From contig NZ_FOSL01000006.1 of NCBI RefSeq assembly GCF_900114255.1, positions 208,514 through 272,513 on the forward strand: a stretch of DNA of 64,000 nucleotides, given 5' to 3'. Within the stretch, counting starts at the first letter, position 1; each line of letters begins with the position of its first letter. The DNA is from Neomesorhizobium albiziae (lineage in GTDB: Bacteria; Pseudomonadota; Alphaproteobacteria; Rhizobiales; Rhizobiaceae). The position numbers and the translations under genes are program-made. Under the pieces are notes generated by a model. That model saw only the letters and a list, made by a program, of their open reading frames with translations, was not told where the DNA came from and did no database searches. Below are positions 16,764-26,306 of this stretch, in pieces.

Positions 16764-17753
16764 TCATCTCCACGTTTTCTTGTAGGCTCCGGTCGTCCGT
16801 CGGCCACCCTCCGACATTCTCGCGAGGATTCGGTCGATTTCGGGCGCATCCCCTCCCGCTTCGATCGCGTCGACTGCCTTTCGGAACGTTCGGACGCCCT
16901 CGGTGACATAGCCCTTGCCGCGCTGGCGCCCCTCGATCTTCAACGCCGTCACCCCGGCCGCCTTCAGGCCCGCGATCAACCCGCCGGCATTCAGGCTGAC
17001 CGGATAGGAGGTCGTTCCGCCTGCCGAGAACCGGCCCTTGCACAAGGTGGGATAGCCGGTCGGCTGATCGGGCGCGTAGCGGTCGATCGTGAACCCTGAG
17101 AGACGGGCGGCTGTGCTCCCGGCTTCTTGGTCGTAGCTCACGGCCTCTGGGGGAGAACAGACGCCGTTCAGGTTGGGCGACTTTTCGGCAGCGTAGGAAG
17201 AAAGGAAGCAGCGGCCCTCGATCATCACGCAAAGTTCGCCGAACACGAAAGCTTCGGTCTCCACGTTAATGCTGCGATTGAGTGTCGCGATTTCCTGGAT
17301 CGACAAAACGCGCGGCAGCACGACCCTGCGCACTCCGAACGCTTCGGCATAAAAGCCGATCGCCTCCGGCGTCGCGGCGGCCGCCTGAACAGAAAGATGA
17401 AGGCGCAATCCCTTGTGATTGTTCGCTACGTGATCCAGGACAGCCAAGTCTGCCGCAATGATGGCATCGGCGCCGCACGCAGCGGCCTCGTCCGCCGCCT
17501 TTCGCCACTGGTCGACACGGCCGGCCGGCGCGAAGGTGTTGATCGCGACGAGCACTTTCTTTCCATGGTCGCGGGCGAACCGCACGCCGTCGGCCAATTC
17601 CGCTGGCGAGAAATTCAGGCCGGGGAAATTTCGCGCGTTGGTCTCGCCCTGGAAACCGCAGTAGACGGCGTCGGCTCTCGCAGTGATCGCTGCCCGAAGC
17701 GTCGCCGGGGCCCCGGCGGGACAAACCAGTTCCATCTGCCCGACGGTCATCAT
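16764..17753 (-). CDS. ubiU: UbiU, O2-independent ubiquinone hydroxylation protein (U32 family)
   Basis: A 329-residue U32-family protein, the partner of UbiV. It opens MELVCPAGAPATLRAAI and has ADAVYCGFQGETNARNFPG, both strongly conserved in UbiU. Cluster cysteines lie in GELCVMIEGRCFLSSY, LNGVCSPPE and YPTLCKGRF. The UbiU-UbiV pair hydroxylates the ubiquinone ring using prephenate rather than O2 as oxygen donor in enterobacteria. The start at 17753 overlaps the ubiT stop as ATGA. FNR-dependent control of the operon is likely from the box at 18359. Confidence 0.93.
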   Translation of the reverse strand: MMTVGQMELVCPAGAPATLRAAITARADAVYCGFQGETNARNFPGLNFSPAELADGVRFARDHGKKVLVAINTFAPAGRVDQWRKAADEAAACGADAIIAADLAVLDHVANNHKGLRLHLSVQAAAATPEAIGFYAEAFGVRRVVLPRVLSIQEIATLNRSINVETEAFVFGELCVMIEGRCFLSSYAAEKSPNLNGVCSPPEAVSYDQEAGSTAARLSGFTIDRYAPDQPTGYPTLCKGRFSAGGTTSYPVSLNAGGLIAGLKAAGVTALKIEGRQRGKGYVTEGVRTFRKAVDAIEAGGDAPEIDRILARMSEGGRRTTGAYKKTWR

Positions 17754-18313
17754 TGCATCCGTGCAGCCTGGTCGCCGTCAGAGGAGGCGGCTAGGCGACG
17801 CGCGGCGCTGAGACCACCGAGAATGCCTGCGTCCGCAAAACGGGCGACAGCTCCGTGAAGGCCGAGGAGATCCGCTGGTCGAAGCTCGGCATCTTCGATC
17901 GCGTTCCTTAGAGCCACCACCGCTTCCGTGCGACCGCTGACGGATATGACCCGGTGAAAGAACAGGGCGTCGCCGTCGAGAGTGCCGTCGAGCAGGCCAA
18001 GCAGCATCAGGAGAGGGCCCCGGATCACCACACTCGCCGTCGACGTTTCTGCCTTGCCGACGATGCGGACGAGAGACCGCTCTCCATCCGGGACAACGGT
18101 GAAAGCGAAAGCCAGGTCGGTCGGGTCGACAAAGAAGCAAGCCGAACGGTGTTCGGCCAGCCGCTCGAACAACCGTGGCTGTCGAGCGGCGAGTACTCGG
18201 ACGGAACGGGTCAGCAACAAACCGAACGGCAAGGCAGCGACGGTTGGAAAAAGAACCCGAATGAATGCCGGCAACTCGCCCGCCTTAGTTCTCTCGACCA
18301 CGTGACCCTCCAT
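17750..18313 (-). CDS. ubiT: UbiT, SCP2-domain lipid-binding protein for anaerobic ubiquinone synthesis
   Basis: A 187-residue protein with an SCP2 sterol-carrier domain. The conserved segment DALFFHRVISVSGRTEAV lies near residue 117, and a hydrophobic stretch (FPTVAALPFGLLLTRSVRVL) precedes the domain. UbiT is the anaerobic counterpart of UbiJ, binding the polyprenyl intermediates. It is the first gene of the operon and overlaps ubiU. An FNR/FixK-type box is centred 52 bases upstream of its ATG. Confidence 0.88.
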   Translation of the reverse strand: MEGHVVERTKAGELPAFIRVLFPTVAALPFGLLLTRSVRVLAARQPRLFERLAEHRSACFFVDPTDLAFAFTVVPDGERSLVRIVGKAETSTASVVIRGPLLMLLGLLDGTLDGDALFFHRVISVSGRTEAVVALRNAIEDAELRPADLLGLHGAVARFADAGILGGLSAARRLAASSDGDQAARMQ

Positions 18314-18358
18314 GGCGCGCCAACCGGACCGTCATAGGTACCATTCCACGGATATTGT

Positions 18359-18372
18359 TTGTCCTGGATCAA
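18359..18372 (-). promoter_or_regulatory. FNR/FixK-type box upstream of ubiTUV
   Basis: TTGTC-CTGG-ATCAA, one or two bases from the TTGAT-N4-ATCAA consensus. It is centred 52 bases before the ubiT start, so class II activation would leave a leader of about 11 bases. FNR activates ubiTUV in Escherichia coli, so the site fits the operon's role. Confidence 0.65.
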
Positions 18373-18431
18373 GGAACGGGATGAATTGTCGTCCTCCGCC
18401 ATATTCGCGGGCGGGTCAGATCGCAGTGTCT

Positions 18432-18445
18432 TTGTGCGAGATCAA
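18432..18445 (+). promoter_or_regulatory. FNR/FixK-type box upstream of the ubiD remnant
   Basis: TTGTG-CGAG-ATCAA, centred about 75 bases before the likely start of the divergent ubiD remnant. With the box at 18359 it gives each side of the divergent pair its own site. The left arm is weaker than the other boxes in this window. Confidence 0.55.
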
Positions 18446-18513
18446 AGATTGTGGCGAATTGTAGTGACAGATGAGGCTTGGCTGCCGCTTCGGTCGGCCG
18501 AGGCCTTTTTGTC

Positions 18514-19980
18514 GTGCATCAGCGCTCACTTCCACGCTTTCCAGACCTTGGTTTATTCCTCGCTTACCTCGATCGGAAGGGCAATTTCGTCGGGTCGCTG
18601 CGCCCGTCTCGATGTATCTGGAAGCAACCAAGGTGCATCGCAGGACGATTGCCGCAAAAGGGCCTGTACTTCAGCTGACCCGGCCGCTCGACCGGTCGGG
18701 CGGGCTCTCGGGATTCCATGTCGTCACAAATCTTTTTGGGACGAAAGAGCGTGTCGCGGTCGGGCTGGGCACCGATGTGCCAGGCCTTTCCACGCTGGGA
18801 ACGCTTCTTGCATGGCTTAGGTCGCCAGGCGCCACAGACCCTCGCCGAGGCCCGTTCGGTGCTGCCTGCTGCCCGAAGCGTTCTTTTTGCGCGGCCAAAG
18901 ATTGTCGGATTCCCGCCGAGCTGGACCGAAATCGATGCCGACCTGTCGCTCCTCCCTGTTCAAACCTGCTGGCCGGGTGATGCGGGGCCGCTGATCACCT
19001 GGCCGGTCGTCGTCACTCGCCCCCCGGGAGACGATGATCCGCGCCGGTATAATATGGGAATATATAGAATGCAGGTGATCGAGGGCGACCGCGCTATTGT
19101 GCGCTGGTTGCCGATGCGCGGCGGCGCGGCGCACCACCGGCAATGGGCTGCCAAAGGCGTGGAGATGCCGGTCGCGGTGGTCATCGGCGCGGATCCCGCC
19201 ACATTGCTTGCCGCGGTCATGCCTGTCCCCGAGGGAGTTACGGAACTGGCGCTGGCCGGTCTGATCGGCTATCAAAGACCGAAACTGACACCGTGCCGAA
19301 CCATATCGCTGCATGTACCTTCAAGTGCGGAGATCGTACTTGAAGGTACCGTATCCGCCACGGAAACGGCTCTTGAAGGCCCGTTCGGCGATCACACAGG
19401 GTACTACAACGCGTCTGACCGGTACCCTGTGTTTCATCTCTCGAATCCTGATCCGCGATCAAGCTATCTGACGACCTTCACCGGGCGGGCTCCGGATGAA
19501 CCTTCGGTGCTGGGCGAAGCACTGAGCGAGGAGATCCTTGACGTTTGGCTTCCGCCCGAGACCTGCTCCTACCGGATTGCGGTACTGTCGATCGCGAAGA
19601 AGTACCCCGGTCAGGCCCGGCGCGTGATGATGGGCTTCTGGTCGCTTCTGCCGCAGTTTTCCATGACAAAAATGCTTATCGACGTCGTCGATGACGACGT
19701 CGATATACGCTCCTGGCCGGACGTCATGTGGGCGGTCGCGACCAGGTTCGACCCTAAGCGGGACCTGATGACGGTCGATCGAACACCGATCGACCGTCTC
19801 GATTTCGCGTCGCCATTGGAGGGATTGGGCGGCAAGCTGGGGCTGGATGCCACGCGGAAAATCGGATCGGAAACGACCCGCGACTGGGGACTGGAATTGC
19901 GGATGTCCGCCGACGTCGAGGAACAGGTTTCCCGGCGGTGGGACGAGATTTTCCCGATAAAAACAGGAGGGACCGCATGA
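18514..19980 (+). pseudogene. ubiD: Decayed ubiD-family decarboxylase
   Basis: The sequence translates as a UbiD decarboxylase only if the frame changes twice. The N-terminus (FPDLGLFLAYLDRKGNFV) is in one frame; from about 18588 the match (VAAPVSMYLEATKVHRRTIA to VVTNLFGTKERVAVGLG) is in a second; from about 18830 it returns to the first (QTLAEARSVLPAARSVL) and stays there. About ten residues normally found before LDVWLPPETCSYR are missing as well. Conserved parts survive, including MGIYRMQVI, GGAAHH and GPFGDHTGYYN. The long 3' frame could still give a 420-residue protein lacking the prenyl-FMN N-terminal region, but I judge it inactive. It is coupled to ubiX by ATGA. Confidence 0.8.
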
Positions 19981-20557
19981 CCAAGCGCGTCATCGTCGGC
20001 GTGACGGAGGCTTCGGGCTCGGCCGTGGCGCTGGAGACGGTTCGGCAACTCGCCAAGGCCGGAGCCGAAACGCATCTCGTCGTCTCGCATGGCGAACACG
20101 CCACCATTTGCCACGAGCTCGGCAGCGACGGTCTTACCCGTCTCTCGACGAACGCTACATCCGTTCATTCTCCCGATAGCCTCACCGCTCCCATCGCCAG
20201 CGTTCCTTCAGGACCGACGGAATGGTCGTGCTGCCTTGTTCCATGCGATCCTTGGCGGCGATGGCACACGGCCTTGGCGACAACCTTCTCATCCGCGCCG
20301 CCGATGTCGTGCTCTAGGAAAAGCGCCGCCTAGTCCTCGCGCCGCGCGAGGCTCCTCTTCACGAGGGGCATCTAAATTCGATGCTCGCGCTGGCTAGAAT
20401 GGGAGCGGTCATTGCACCGCCGGTTCCTCCATTCTATGCCGGCTTGCGTTCGGTCGAGCACATGATCGGTGAGATCGCCGCCCGTCTTGTGAACTGGGTT
20501 GGTGTCGATCCCGGCGACGAGATGACGCGATGGGGCGACGGAAACAGCGTTTCGTGA
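19977..20557 (+). pseudogene. ubiX: Decayed ubiX flavin prenyltransferase
   Basis: It begins with the UbiX signature KRVIVGVTEASGSAVALETV and THLVVSHGEHAT. At about 20203 one base is missing (AGCGTTCC where AGCGGTTCC is expected), and the match continues in another frame as [30 protein letters not shown], then an in-frame TAG at 20315, then LAPREAPLHEGHL, GAVIAPPVPPFYAGL and the C-terminus up to a TGA at 20557. So the gene has a frameshift and an internal stop. UbiX normally makes the prenyl-FMN cofactor of UbiD, and both members of the pair are broken here. Confidence 0.85.
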
Positions 20558-20881
20558 CCGGCGCGACCGCGGCGGTCGCCAGCCGGTGCATGGAATAAGC
20601 GACGAGGCCTTGCCGACGCAGGGCCGCGCCAACGCGGCGAATTGGTGGGCATTCTCGACTTGACCACCGGACGAAAAAGCCAAGATAGGTCGGCCGTTAA
20701 AACAATGAGGACTGCGGGTTCCCGCTTCCATTTTCGTCATAACTCGCTAACCGTCCCGATCTAAGCATCGAGACGGTTTTGCATTTGGCCGCGTCCACCC
20801 TATCGCTTTACGGATTTGCAGCGGGACGGGCCGGCACGCCGGTTGATATCCCAAGCGACAGCCAGTCCCGAGCGCTACAGC
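20558..20881. other. Gap with no supported gene
   Basis: The 324 bases between the ubiX remnant and the 3' end of hemN hold no recognisable coding match, RNA or repeat. A minus-strand frame (20372-20740) is mostly the shadow of ubiX. Confidence 0.5.
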
Positions 20882-22225
20882 TCACACTGCGACTGAATGT
20901 CGGGCCTGGTTCGCTCCAAGATAGCGATCGAACTTCGCCGCTATTGTCCGGACAAGTGGACGGCCCTCGTCCGCTACGACGAAGAGGTCGCCGCGCCGCT
21001 CGAACAGCCGGTCTGGGTCGGATGCCGCGTGACACTCTGCTTCGGCCACCAATGCCTGTGCACTTTCACCGAATCTCCTGACCAGTTCCTGGCTCGAAAA
21101 CGCGAAATCACACATGAGCCGTTCGATCACCCAGCCGCGAATACGGTCGTCGTCGGTGAACTGCATACCCCGCGCGACTGCCAGTTCGCCGCCTGCGATC
21201 TTCCGCTCATAGTCCCCTGTAACCGTTGTATTCTGCGCATAGCCTTGGTGAAGCCGGCTGATCGAAGAGGGACCGAGCCCGATCAAGGTTGCGCACCGGT
21301 CGTCCGTGTAGCCTTGAAAATTCCGGCGCAGACGGCCGTTTCGCGCGGCGACGGCAAGTGTATCGCCCGGTCGGGCGAAATGGTCGAGGCCAACCTCCTG
21401 GTAGCCTGATCTTTCAATCAGATCAGATGCCAGCCGCGATTGCGCGAACCGATCACCGGCACCAGGAAGCCACGCCTCGTCGATCATCATTTGGTGCTTC
21501 TTGAACCAGGGCACATGGGCATAGCCGAACAGCGCGATCCTGTCGGGTTCGAGCGCCAATGCACATTTGACCGTCGAAGCAACGCTATCTCGGGTCTGGT
21601 GTGGCAGACCGTAGAGCAGGTCGAGATTGACCGATCTCACGCCGCAGGAACGGACCGCCTCGACCACGGCGGCGGTCTGCTCGAAGCTTTGTTCGCGATT
21701 GATTGCTCTTTGGACTTTCGGGTCGAAATCCTGCACGCCAAGGCTCGCTCGCGTCATGCCGATCGCAGCAAGAGCATCGAATCTCGCCTCGTCCATGTCG
21801 TTAGGGTCGATCTCCACACTGATCTCTGTATCTGGGAGATAGGCGAAGGCCTTTCTCAAGGCACGGTCGAGCGCGATCAGATCGTCCGGCCGCAGCATCG
21901 TCGGCGAGCCGCCGCCGAAATGAACGGCGCGGACTTTTCCGGCTGTGATTGCGCCGACCATGGCGATCTCGTCACGAAGAGAGCGGAGATAGGCGTCCAC
22001 TGGCTCGTATCGGCGCGTCTGCTTGGTGTGGCAGGCACAGAACCAGCAAAGCCGGTCACAATAGGGGATGTGGACGTAGAGGGAGATCTCTTCGCCATCG
22101 GCCAACTCAGCGAGCCAGCCGCGGAACGTCGCAGCAGGTAGGCCGGCGTGGAAATGCGGCGCCGTTGGATAACTGGTGTAACGTGGTACGGCTCTGCTCA
22201 ACGTGGCGGCTGTCTTGGGACTCAT
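20882..22225 (-). CDS. hemN: Oxygen-independent coproporphyrinogen III oxidase
   Basis: A 447-residue radical-SAM enzyme that decarboxylates coproporphyrinogen III to protoporphyrinogen IX without O2, supplying haem at low oxygen. The SAM cluster motif is HIPYCDRLCWFCACH near residue 59 (CxxxCxxC). The sequence around it (YVHIPYC, FGGGSPTML, SLGVQDFDPKVQRAINREQ) is that of true HemN, not of HemW-like proteins. The FNR/FixK box at 22278 fits the ATG at 22225 or the one at 22237; the first leaves the better leader. It is divergent from fnrN. Confidence 0.93.
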   Translation of the reverse strand: MSPKTAATLSRAVPRYTSYPTAPHFHAGLPAATFRGWLAELADGEEISLYVHIPYCDRLCWFCACHTKQTRRYEPVDAYLRSLRDEIAMVGAITAGKVRAVHFGGGSPTMLRPDDLIALDRALRKAFAYLPDTEISVEIDPNDMDEARFDALAAIGMTRASLGVQDFDPKVQRAINREQSFEQTAAVVEAVRSCGVRSVNLDLLYGLPHQTRDSVASTVKCALALEPDRIALFGYAHVPWFKKHQMMIDEAWLPGAGDRFAQSRLASDLIERSGYQEVGLDHFARPGDTLAVAARNGRLRRNFQGYTDDRCATLIGLGPSSISRLHQGYAQNTTVTGDYERKIAGGELAVARGMQFTDDDRIRGWVIERLMCDFAFSSQELVRRFGESAQALVAEAECHAASDPDRLFERRGDLFVVADEGRPLVRTIAAKFDRYLGANQARHSVAV

Positions 22226-22277
22226 TGGCCTTCCCATCCTTGATTGGGTCTCTTTCGCCGATGCACGGATCAATTTC

Positions 22278-22291
22278 TTGATTTCGATCAA
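22278..22291. promoter_or_regulatory. FNR/FixK box shared by hemN and fnrN
   Basis: TTGAT-TTCG-ATCAA is an exact match to the consensus palindrome. It lies between the divergent genes, centred about 59 bases from the hemN start at 22225 and 88 bases from the fnrN start. It would allow activation of hemN and autoregulation of fnrN, as known for FnrN in rhizobia. Confidence 0.88.
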
Positions 22292-22372
22292 TCCGCGGTG
22301 GACAAACTGACGCGGCCAAGTCGGTAGCTTCGGGTGGTATATCCTTAAGGAGCTGAAATAGCGGACGACGCG

Positions 22373-23101
22373 ATGACCGTCAGACAAGACATTCATAATT
22401 CGGACATCCCTGTCCTTTGCCAGGCGTGTGAGGCGCGCCACCACGGCGTTTGCGGGGCACTCGATCCAAACAAGTTGGTCGCGCTCGCGAAGACGTCATC
22501 GAGGCGACAGGTCGATGCCGGAACCGAGCTCATCGGCGACGCGGAGGCGATCCATAGCTATGCGAATGTTCTTTCCGGCGTCGTGAAGCTGACAAAAACC
22601 CTTTCCGACGGCCGTCAGCAGATTGTGGGCCTGCAATTCGCTCCGGATTTTTTCGGCAGACCCTTCAGAGCCGAAAGCGCGATCAATGCGGAAGCCGCGA
22701 CCAGGGTGTCGCTATGCTCCTTCCCCAAAGCGGCCCTGGAACGGATTATGAAGGAATCTCCCGGCCTTCAGGGTCGCTTGCTTGGGCAGACCCTGAAAGA
22801 CCTTGACGCAGCGCGCGAGTGGATGGTGACACTCGGACGGAAGACGGCTGCCGAAAAGATAGCGAGTTTTCTGCTGCTGATCGCGAGAAACATCGATCGT
22901 GTCTCCGATCCGAACATGCGGACGGCGGCGTTCGATCTCCCGTTGACGCGGAACGACATCGCCGATTTTCTCGGATTGACGATCGAGACCGTCAGCCGTC
23001 AGCTCACGAAGCTCCGTGCAGACGGCGTCATCCGGATCGAGAACAACCGTCACGTCGTCGTCGTAGACATTTCTCGTCTCGAGGCTCGCGCGGGTTCCTA
23101 G
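22373..23101 (+). CDS. fnrN: FNR-type oxygen-sensing regulator
   Basis: A 242-residue Crp/FNR regulator. The N-terminus carries the cysteine set of oxygen-labile FNR proteins (VLCQACEARHHGVCGAL, about residues 15-29) and a fourth Cys in RVSLCSFPK, so it should hold a 4Fe-4S cluster, unlike FixK. The recognition helix TIETVSRQLTKLR has the E..SR pattern that reads TTGAT half-sites. It is the likely activator of hemN, ubiTUV, fixNOQP and fixGHIS through the five boxes in this window. No intact fixL, fixJ or fixK is present here. Confidence 0.92.
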   Translation: MTVRQDIHNSDIPVLCQACEARHHGVCGALDPNKLVALAKTSSRRQVDAGTELIGDAEAIHSYANVLSGVVKLTKTLSDGRQQIVGLQFAPDFFGRPFRAESAINAEAATRVSLCSFPKAALERIMKESPGLQGRLLGQTLKDLDAAREWMVTLGRKTAAEKIASFLLLIARNIDRVSDPNMRTAAFDLPLTRNDIADFLGLTIETVSRQLTKLRADGVIRIENNRHVVVVDISRLEARAGS

Positions 23102-23637
23102 CCGGTATAGCTGCTGCCGATCATCGGCAAGATGTGTTCGCGCTCGAATGCGATGTGCCGCCGCAGCGCCTCGAAGAAGCCGCGCAGCATGAAACCGATG
23201 GCATCTGCGCTTTCGCCCCCCTTTCCGTGCCCGATTGCGAGAAAAACTTCCGCAATTTCACCGGCGAAGCACTCGTCCTGGACGTGCTCGGCCTTGAGCC
23301 GCCGAACCGTCGACGACCGCGTTCCGCTTGCGTCCAAAACTGCGTCATAGAGCGGGAAGACAACGGCTTCCTCGTAGTGGTGAATGCTGCTCAGAAGGGG
23401 AACGAGCGTGTTCGCCACGCCAAGAACCTTGCGCCGGTCGACTGATCCTGGTAGTGCATCGGCGATTTCCTCCAGTGCCTGGCAGAGTCGAAGCTTCTCG
23501 TGATGCGCGCGTTTCATTACGGCAGCCGGGAGAAGCTCGATGGTCGGATCGACCGGCAGCGCCTTGTCGTCACGTGGCGCTTCGTAACTGGAGGCCACCG
23601 GAACTTCTTTTCTGGGCAAAGGGGATTCTCCGCACAT
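23098..23637 (-). CDS. Hemerythrin-like domain protein
   Basis: A 179-residue helical protein with the hemerythrin His/Glu pattern: [11 protein letters not shown] (His), [18 protein letters not shown] (HxxxE region), LKAEHVQDE, and a final [15 protein letters not shown]. These would bind a di-iron centre. Such proteins sense or carry O2, or protect against NO or iron stress. It lies tail to tail with fnrN, overlapping by four bases, and head to head with fixN, with an FNR/FixK box between them. That places it in the low-oxygen regulon, but its job is unknown. Confidence 0.82.
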   Translation of the reverse strand: MCGESPLPRKEVPVASSYEAPRDDKALPVDPTIELLPAAVMKRAHHEKLRLCQALEEIADALPGSVDRRKVLGVANTLVPLLSSIHHYEEAVVFPLYDAVLDASGTRSSTVRRLKAEHVQDECFAGEIAEVFLAIGHGKGGESADAIGFMLRGFFEALRRHIAFEREHILPMIGSSYTG

Positions 23638-23674
23638 CGAGCGCTAAGACTGCTCGGCAGTCCTGTCCGCGGCC

Positions 23675-23688
23675 TTGACCTGGATCAA
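23675..23688. promoter_or_regulatory. FNR/FixK box upstream of fixNOQP
   Basis: TTGAC-CTGG-ATCAA, centred about 100 bases before the fixN start and 44 bases from the divergent hemerythrin start. It probably drives the oxidase operon and may serve the hemerythrin gene as well. Confidence 0.85.
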
Positions 23689-23781
23689 AGCACGGCTCCA
23701 CCGCACGGCGGAAAAGTGGCCGCGGACTGCTTCAACGGCGGATCCGACACTAGAGCGCAACGCGCGTTGGGGATGCCCTCG

Positions 23782-25398
23782 ATGAGACATGATACCGCGA
23801 TAGCCGGACTAGGGTCTGCGACCTTTCTGGCCCTCTTGGCGGCGGCCTTCGGCCAGGACGAGCTTTTTCGATCCCACATGTGGGTTCTGTTTTTCGTGCT
23901 GCTCGGGGCGGTCATCGTCCTCCTGCGGAATACGAGCTTCAGCCCCGCGTCCGCACAATCGGAAGATCGTTCGTCCTATATGGACAAGCCGATTCGGTAC
24001 GGTTCGATTGCGACCATGTTCTGGGGCGTCGTAGGACTTCTGGTAGGGGTCGTGGTGGCGCTGCAACTCGCCTATCCGGACCTCAACGTCGAACCCTGGT
24101 TCAATTTCGGCAGGATGCGGCCGCTGCACACTTCGGCGGTGATCTTCGCCTTTGGCGGAAACGCGCTGATCGCGACATCCTTCTACGTCGTCCAGCGCAC
24201 TTCCCGCGCGCGGCTCTTCGGCGGCGATCTGGTTTGGTTCGTTTTCTGGGGCTACCAGCTTTTCATCGTCATGGCAGCCACGGGCTATCTGCTCGGCATC
24301 ACCCAGAGCCGCGAATATGCCGAGCCGGAGTGGTATGTCGACCTCTGGCTGACGATCGTCTGGGTCGCGTACCTCATCGTGTTCCTCGGCACGATCCTGA
24401 AGCGCAAAGAGCCACACATCTATGTGGCCAACTGGTTCTACCTTTCCTTCATCGTCACCATTGCGATGCTGCATGTGGTGAACAATCTGGCGATACCGGT
24501 TTCTCTCCTCGGTTCGAAGAGCTATTCGGCGTTCGCCGGCGTCCAGGATGCGCTGACGCAGTGGTGGTACGGCCACAATGCCGTCGGGTTCTTCCTGACG
24601 GCCGGTTTCCTTGGCATGATGTATTACTTCATTCCGAAACAGGTTAACCGGCCCGTCTATTCCTACCGCTTGTCGATCATCCACTTCTGGGCGCTGATCT
24701 TCCTCTACATCTGGGCAGGCCCGCATCATCTCCACTACACGGCGTTGCCTGACTGGGCGCAGACGTTGGGAATGGTGTTCTCAATCATGCTGTGGATGCC
24801 TTCGTGGGGTGGCATGATCAACGGCCTGATGACGCTCTCGGGCGCTTGGGACAAGATCCGCACCGATCCGATCGTCCGTATGATGGTGATGGCCGTCGCC
24901 TTCTACGGGATGTCGACCTTCGAAGGTCCGATGATGTCGATCAAGGCGGTCAACTCGCTGTCCCATTACACGGACTGGACGATCGGGCACGTGCATTCCG
25001 GCGCGCTCGGCTGGGTCGGGATGATCTCTTTCGGCGCGATCTACTTCATGGTGCCGAAGCTCTGGAACCGGGAGCGGCTCTATTCGCTGCGGCTGGTCAT
25101 CTGGCATTTCTGGCTCGCCACGCTCGGCATCGTCGTCTACGCGGCAGTCATGTGGGTGTCGGGCATCATGCAGGGCCTGATGTGGCGCGAATACGACGAG
25201 CAGGGCTTCCTCGTCTATTCCTTCGCCGAAACCGTGGCCGCCACGCATCCCTATTACGTGATGCGCGCGGCCGGCGGCGCCCTTTACCTCGCAGGCGCGC
25301 TCGTCATGGCGTTCAACGTCGCCATGACCATTCTCGGCTACCAGCGCGAGGAAAAATCAATCGGTGGCGACGCGCCTGCCCTTCAGCCTGCCCAATAA
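23782..25398 (+). CDS. fixN: cbb3-type cytochrome c oxidase subunit I
   Basis: A 538-residue membrane protein, the catalytic subunit of the high-affinity terminal oxidase used by bacteroids (also called ccoN). It has about twelve to fourteen membrane segments and conserved histidines for the haems and CuB, for example [41 protein letters not shown] and [17 protein letters not shown] chose the ATG at 23782, giving the usual length; the frame is open upstream but runs across the FNR box. fixO follows after 12 bases. Confidence 0.97.
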   Translation: MRHDTAIAGLGSATFLALLAAAFGQDELFRSHMWVLFFVLLGAVIVLLRNTSFSPASAQSEDRSSYMDKPIRYGSIATMFWGVVGLLVGVVVALQLAYPDLNVEPWFNFGRMRPLHTSAVIFAFGGNALIATSFYVVQRTSRARLFGGDLVWFVFWGYQLFIVMAATGYLLGITQSREYAEPEWYVDLWLTIVWVAYLIVFLGTILKRKEPHIYVANWFYLSFIVTIAMLHVVNNLAIPVSLLGSKSYSAFAGVQDALTQWWYGHNAVGFFLTAGFLGMMYYFIPKQVNRPVYSYRLSIIHFWALIFLYIWAGPHHLHYTALPDWAQTLGMVFSIMLWMPSWGGMINGLMTLSGAWDKIRTDPIVRMMVMAVAFYGMSTFEGPMMSIKAVNSLSHYTDWTIGHVHSGALGWVGMISFGAIYFMVPKLWNRERLYSLRLVIWHFWLATLGIVVYAAVMWVSGIMQGLMWREYDEQGFLVYSFAETVAATHPYYVMRAAGGALYLAGALVMAFNVAMTILGYQREEKSIGGDAPALQPAQ

Positions 25399-25410
25399 GG
25401 GAACCTTGAA

Positions 25411-26142
25411 ATGGCCTTGATGGACAAACACGCGATCCTGGAGAAGAACGCCACGCTTCTCCTCGCCGGTTCCTTTTTGGTGGTCACGATCGGCGGCATC
25501 GTCGAGATCGCGCCGCTCTTCTACCTTGAGAACACGATCGAGAAGGTCGAGGGCATGCGGCCTTATTCGCCGCTGGAACTCGCCGGCCGCAACATATATG
25601 TCCGCGAAGGCTGCTACGTCTGCCACTCGCAGATGATCCGGCCCTTCCGGGATGAAGTCGAGCGGTACGGCCACTACAGCCTGGCCGCGGAGTCGATGTA
25701 TGACCATCCCTTCCAATGGGGATCGAAGCGGACCGGGCCTGACCTTGCCCGTATCGGCGACCGCTATTCCAACGACTGGCATGTGCAGCACCTGATCGAG
25801 CCACGCTCGGTCGTGCCGGAATCGATCATGCCGAGCTATGCGTTCTTGAGGGATACGCCCCTGGCGGTGAAGAACTTCTCCACGCACCTCGTCGCCAACG
25901 CGCGTTTGGGCGTGCCCTACGACGAAAACATGATCGAAAACGCAGAGAAGGATCTCAAGCAGCAGGCCGATCCGAATGCCGACACTTCCGGTGTCGAGGA
26001 GCGTTATCCGAAGGTGAAGCTCGGCGACTTCGACGGCAATCCGCAGGCACTCACCGAAATGGATGCGCTCGTTGCCTATCTGCAGATGCTAGGAACGCTG
26101 GTCAATTTCTCGACCTACGACGAAGCCGCCGGTTACCGCTGA
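25411..26142 (+). CDS. fixO: cbb3-type oxidase subunit II (mono-haem cytochrome c)
   Basis: A 243-residue membrane-anchored cytochrome c. One N-terminal membrane helix (residues about 15-40) precedes the haem site [13 protein letters not shown], with the later Met ligand in a region around SIMPSYAFL. It passes electrons to FixN. It sits between fixN and fixQ in the same direction, with 11 bases to fixQ. Confidence 0.96.
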   Translation: MALMDKHAILEKNATLLLAGSFLVVTIGGIVEIAPLFYLENTIEKVEGMRPYSPLELAGRNIYVREGCYVCHSQMIRPFRDEVERYGHYSLAAESMYDHPFQWGSKRTGPDLARIGDRYSNDWHVQHLIEPRSVVPESIMPSYAFLRDTPLAVKNFSTHLVANARLGVPYDENMIENAEKDLKQQADPNADTSGVEERYPKVKLGDFDGNPQALTEMDALVAYLQMLGTLVNFSTYDEAAGYR

Positions 26143-26153
26143 GGAGGACACAA

Positions 26154-26303
26154 ATGAACTATCACGTCATGCGGGAATTCGCTGACAGCTGGGGCCTCCT
26201 TTTTATGGCCATTTTCTTCGTCGGGGCAGCCGCCTTCGCCTTTCGGCCCGGCAGCCGCAAACACGCTGACGAGGCCGCCAGAGTCCCTCTTAAGGACGAT
26301 TGA
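26154..26303 (+). CDS. fixQ: cbb3-type oxidase small subunit
   Basis: A 49-residue protein: a short start (MNYHVMREFADSW), one membrane helix (GLLFMAIFFVGAAAFAF) and a basic-then-acidic tail. This is the standard form of FixQ/CcoQ, which stabilises the oxidase complex. GAGGAGG lies seven bases before the ATG. fixP starts three bases after the stop. Confidence 0.93.
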   Translation: MNYHVMREFADSWGLLFMAIFFVGAAAFAFRPGSRKHADEAARVPLKDD

Positions 26304-26306
26304 ACG

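Noticed and set aside
20372..20740. A minus-strand frame of 122 codons near the ubiX remnant.
   Set aside because: Most of it is the complement of the ubiX coding sequence, and the rest has no recognisable match.
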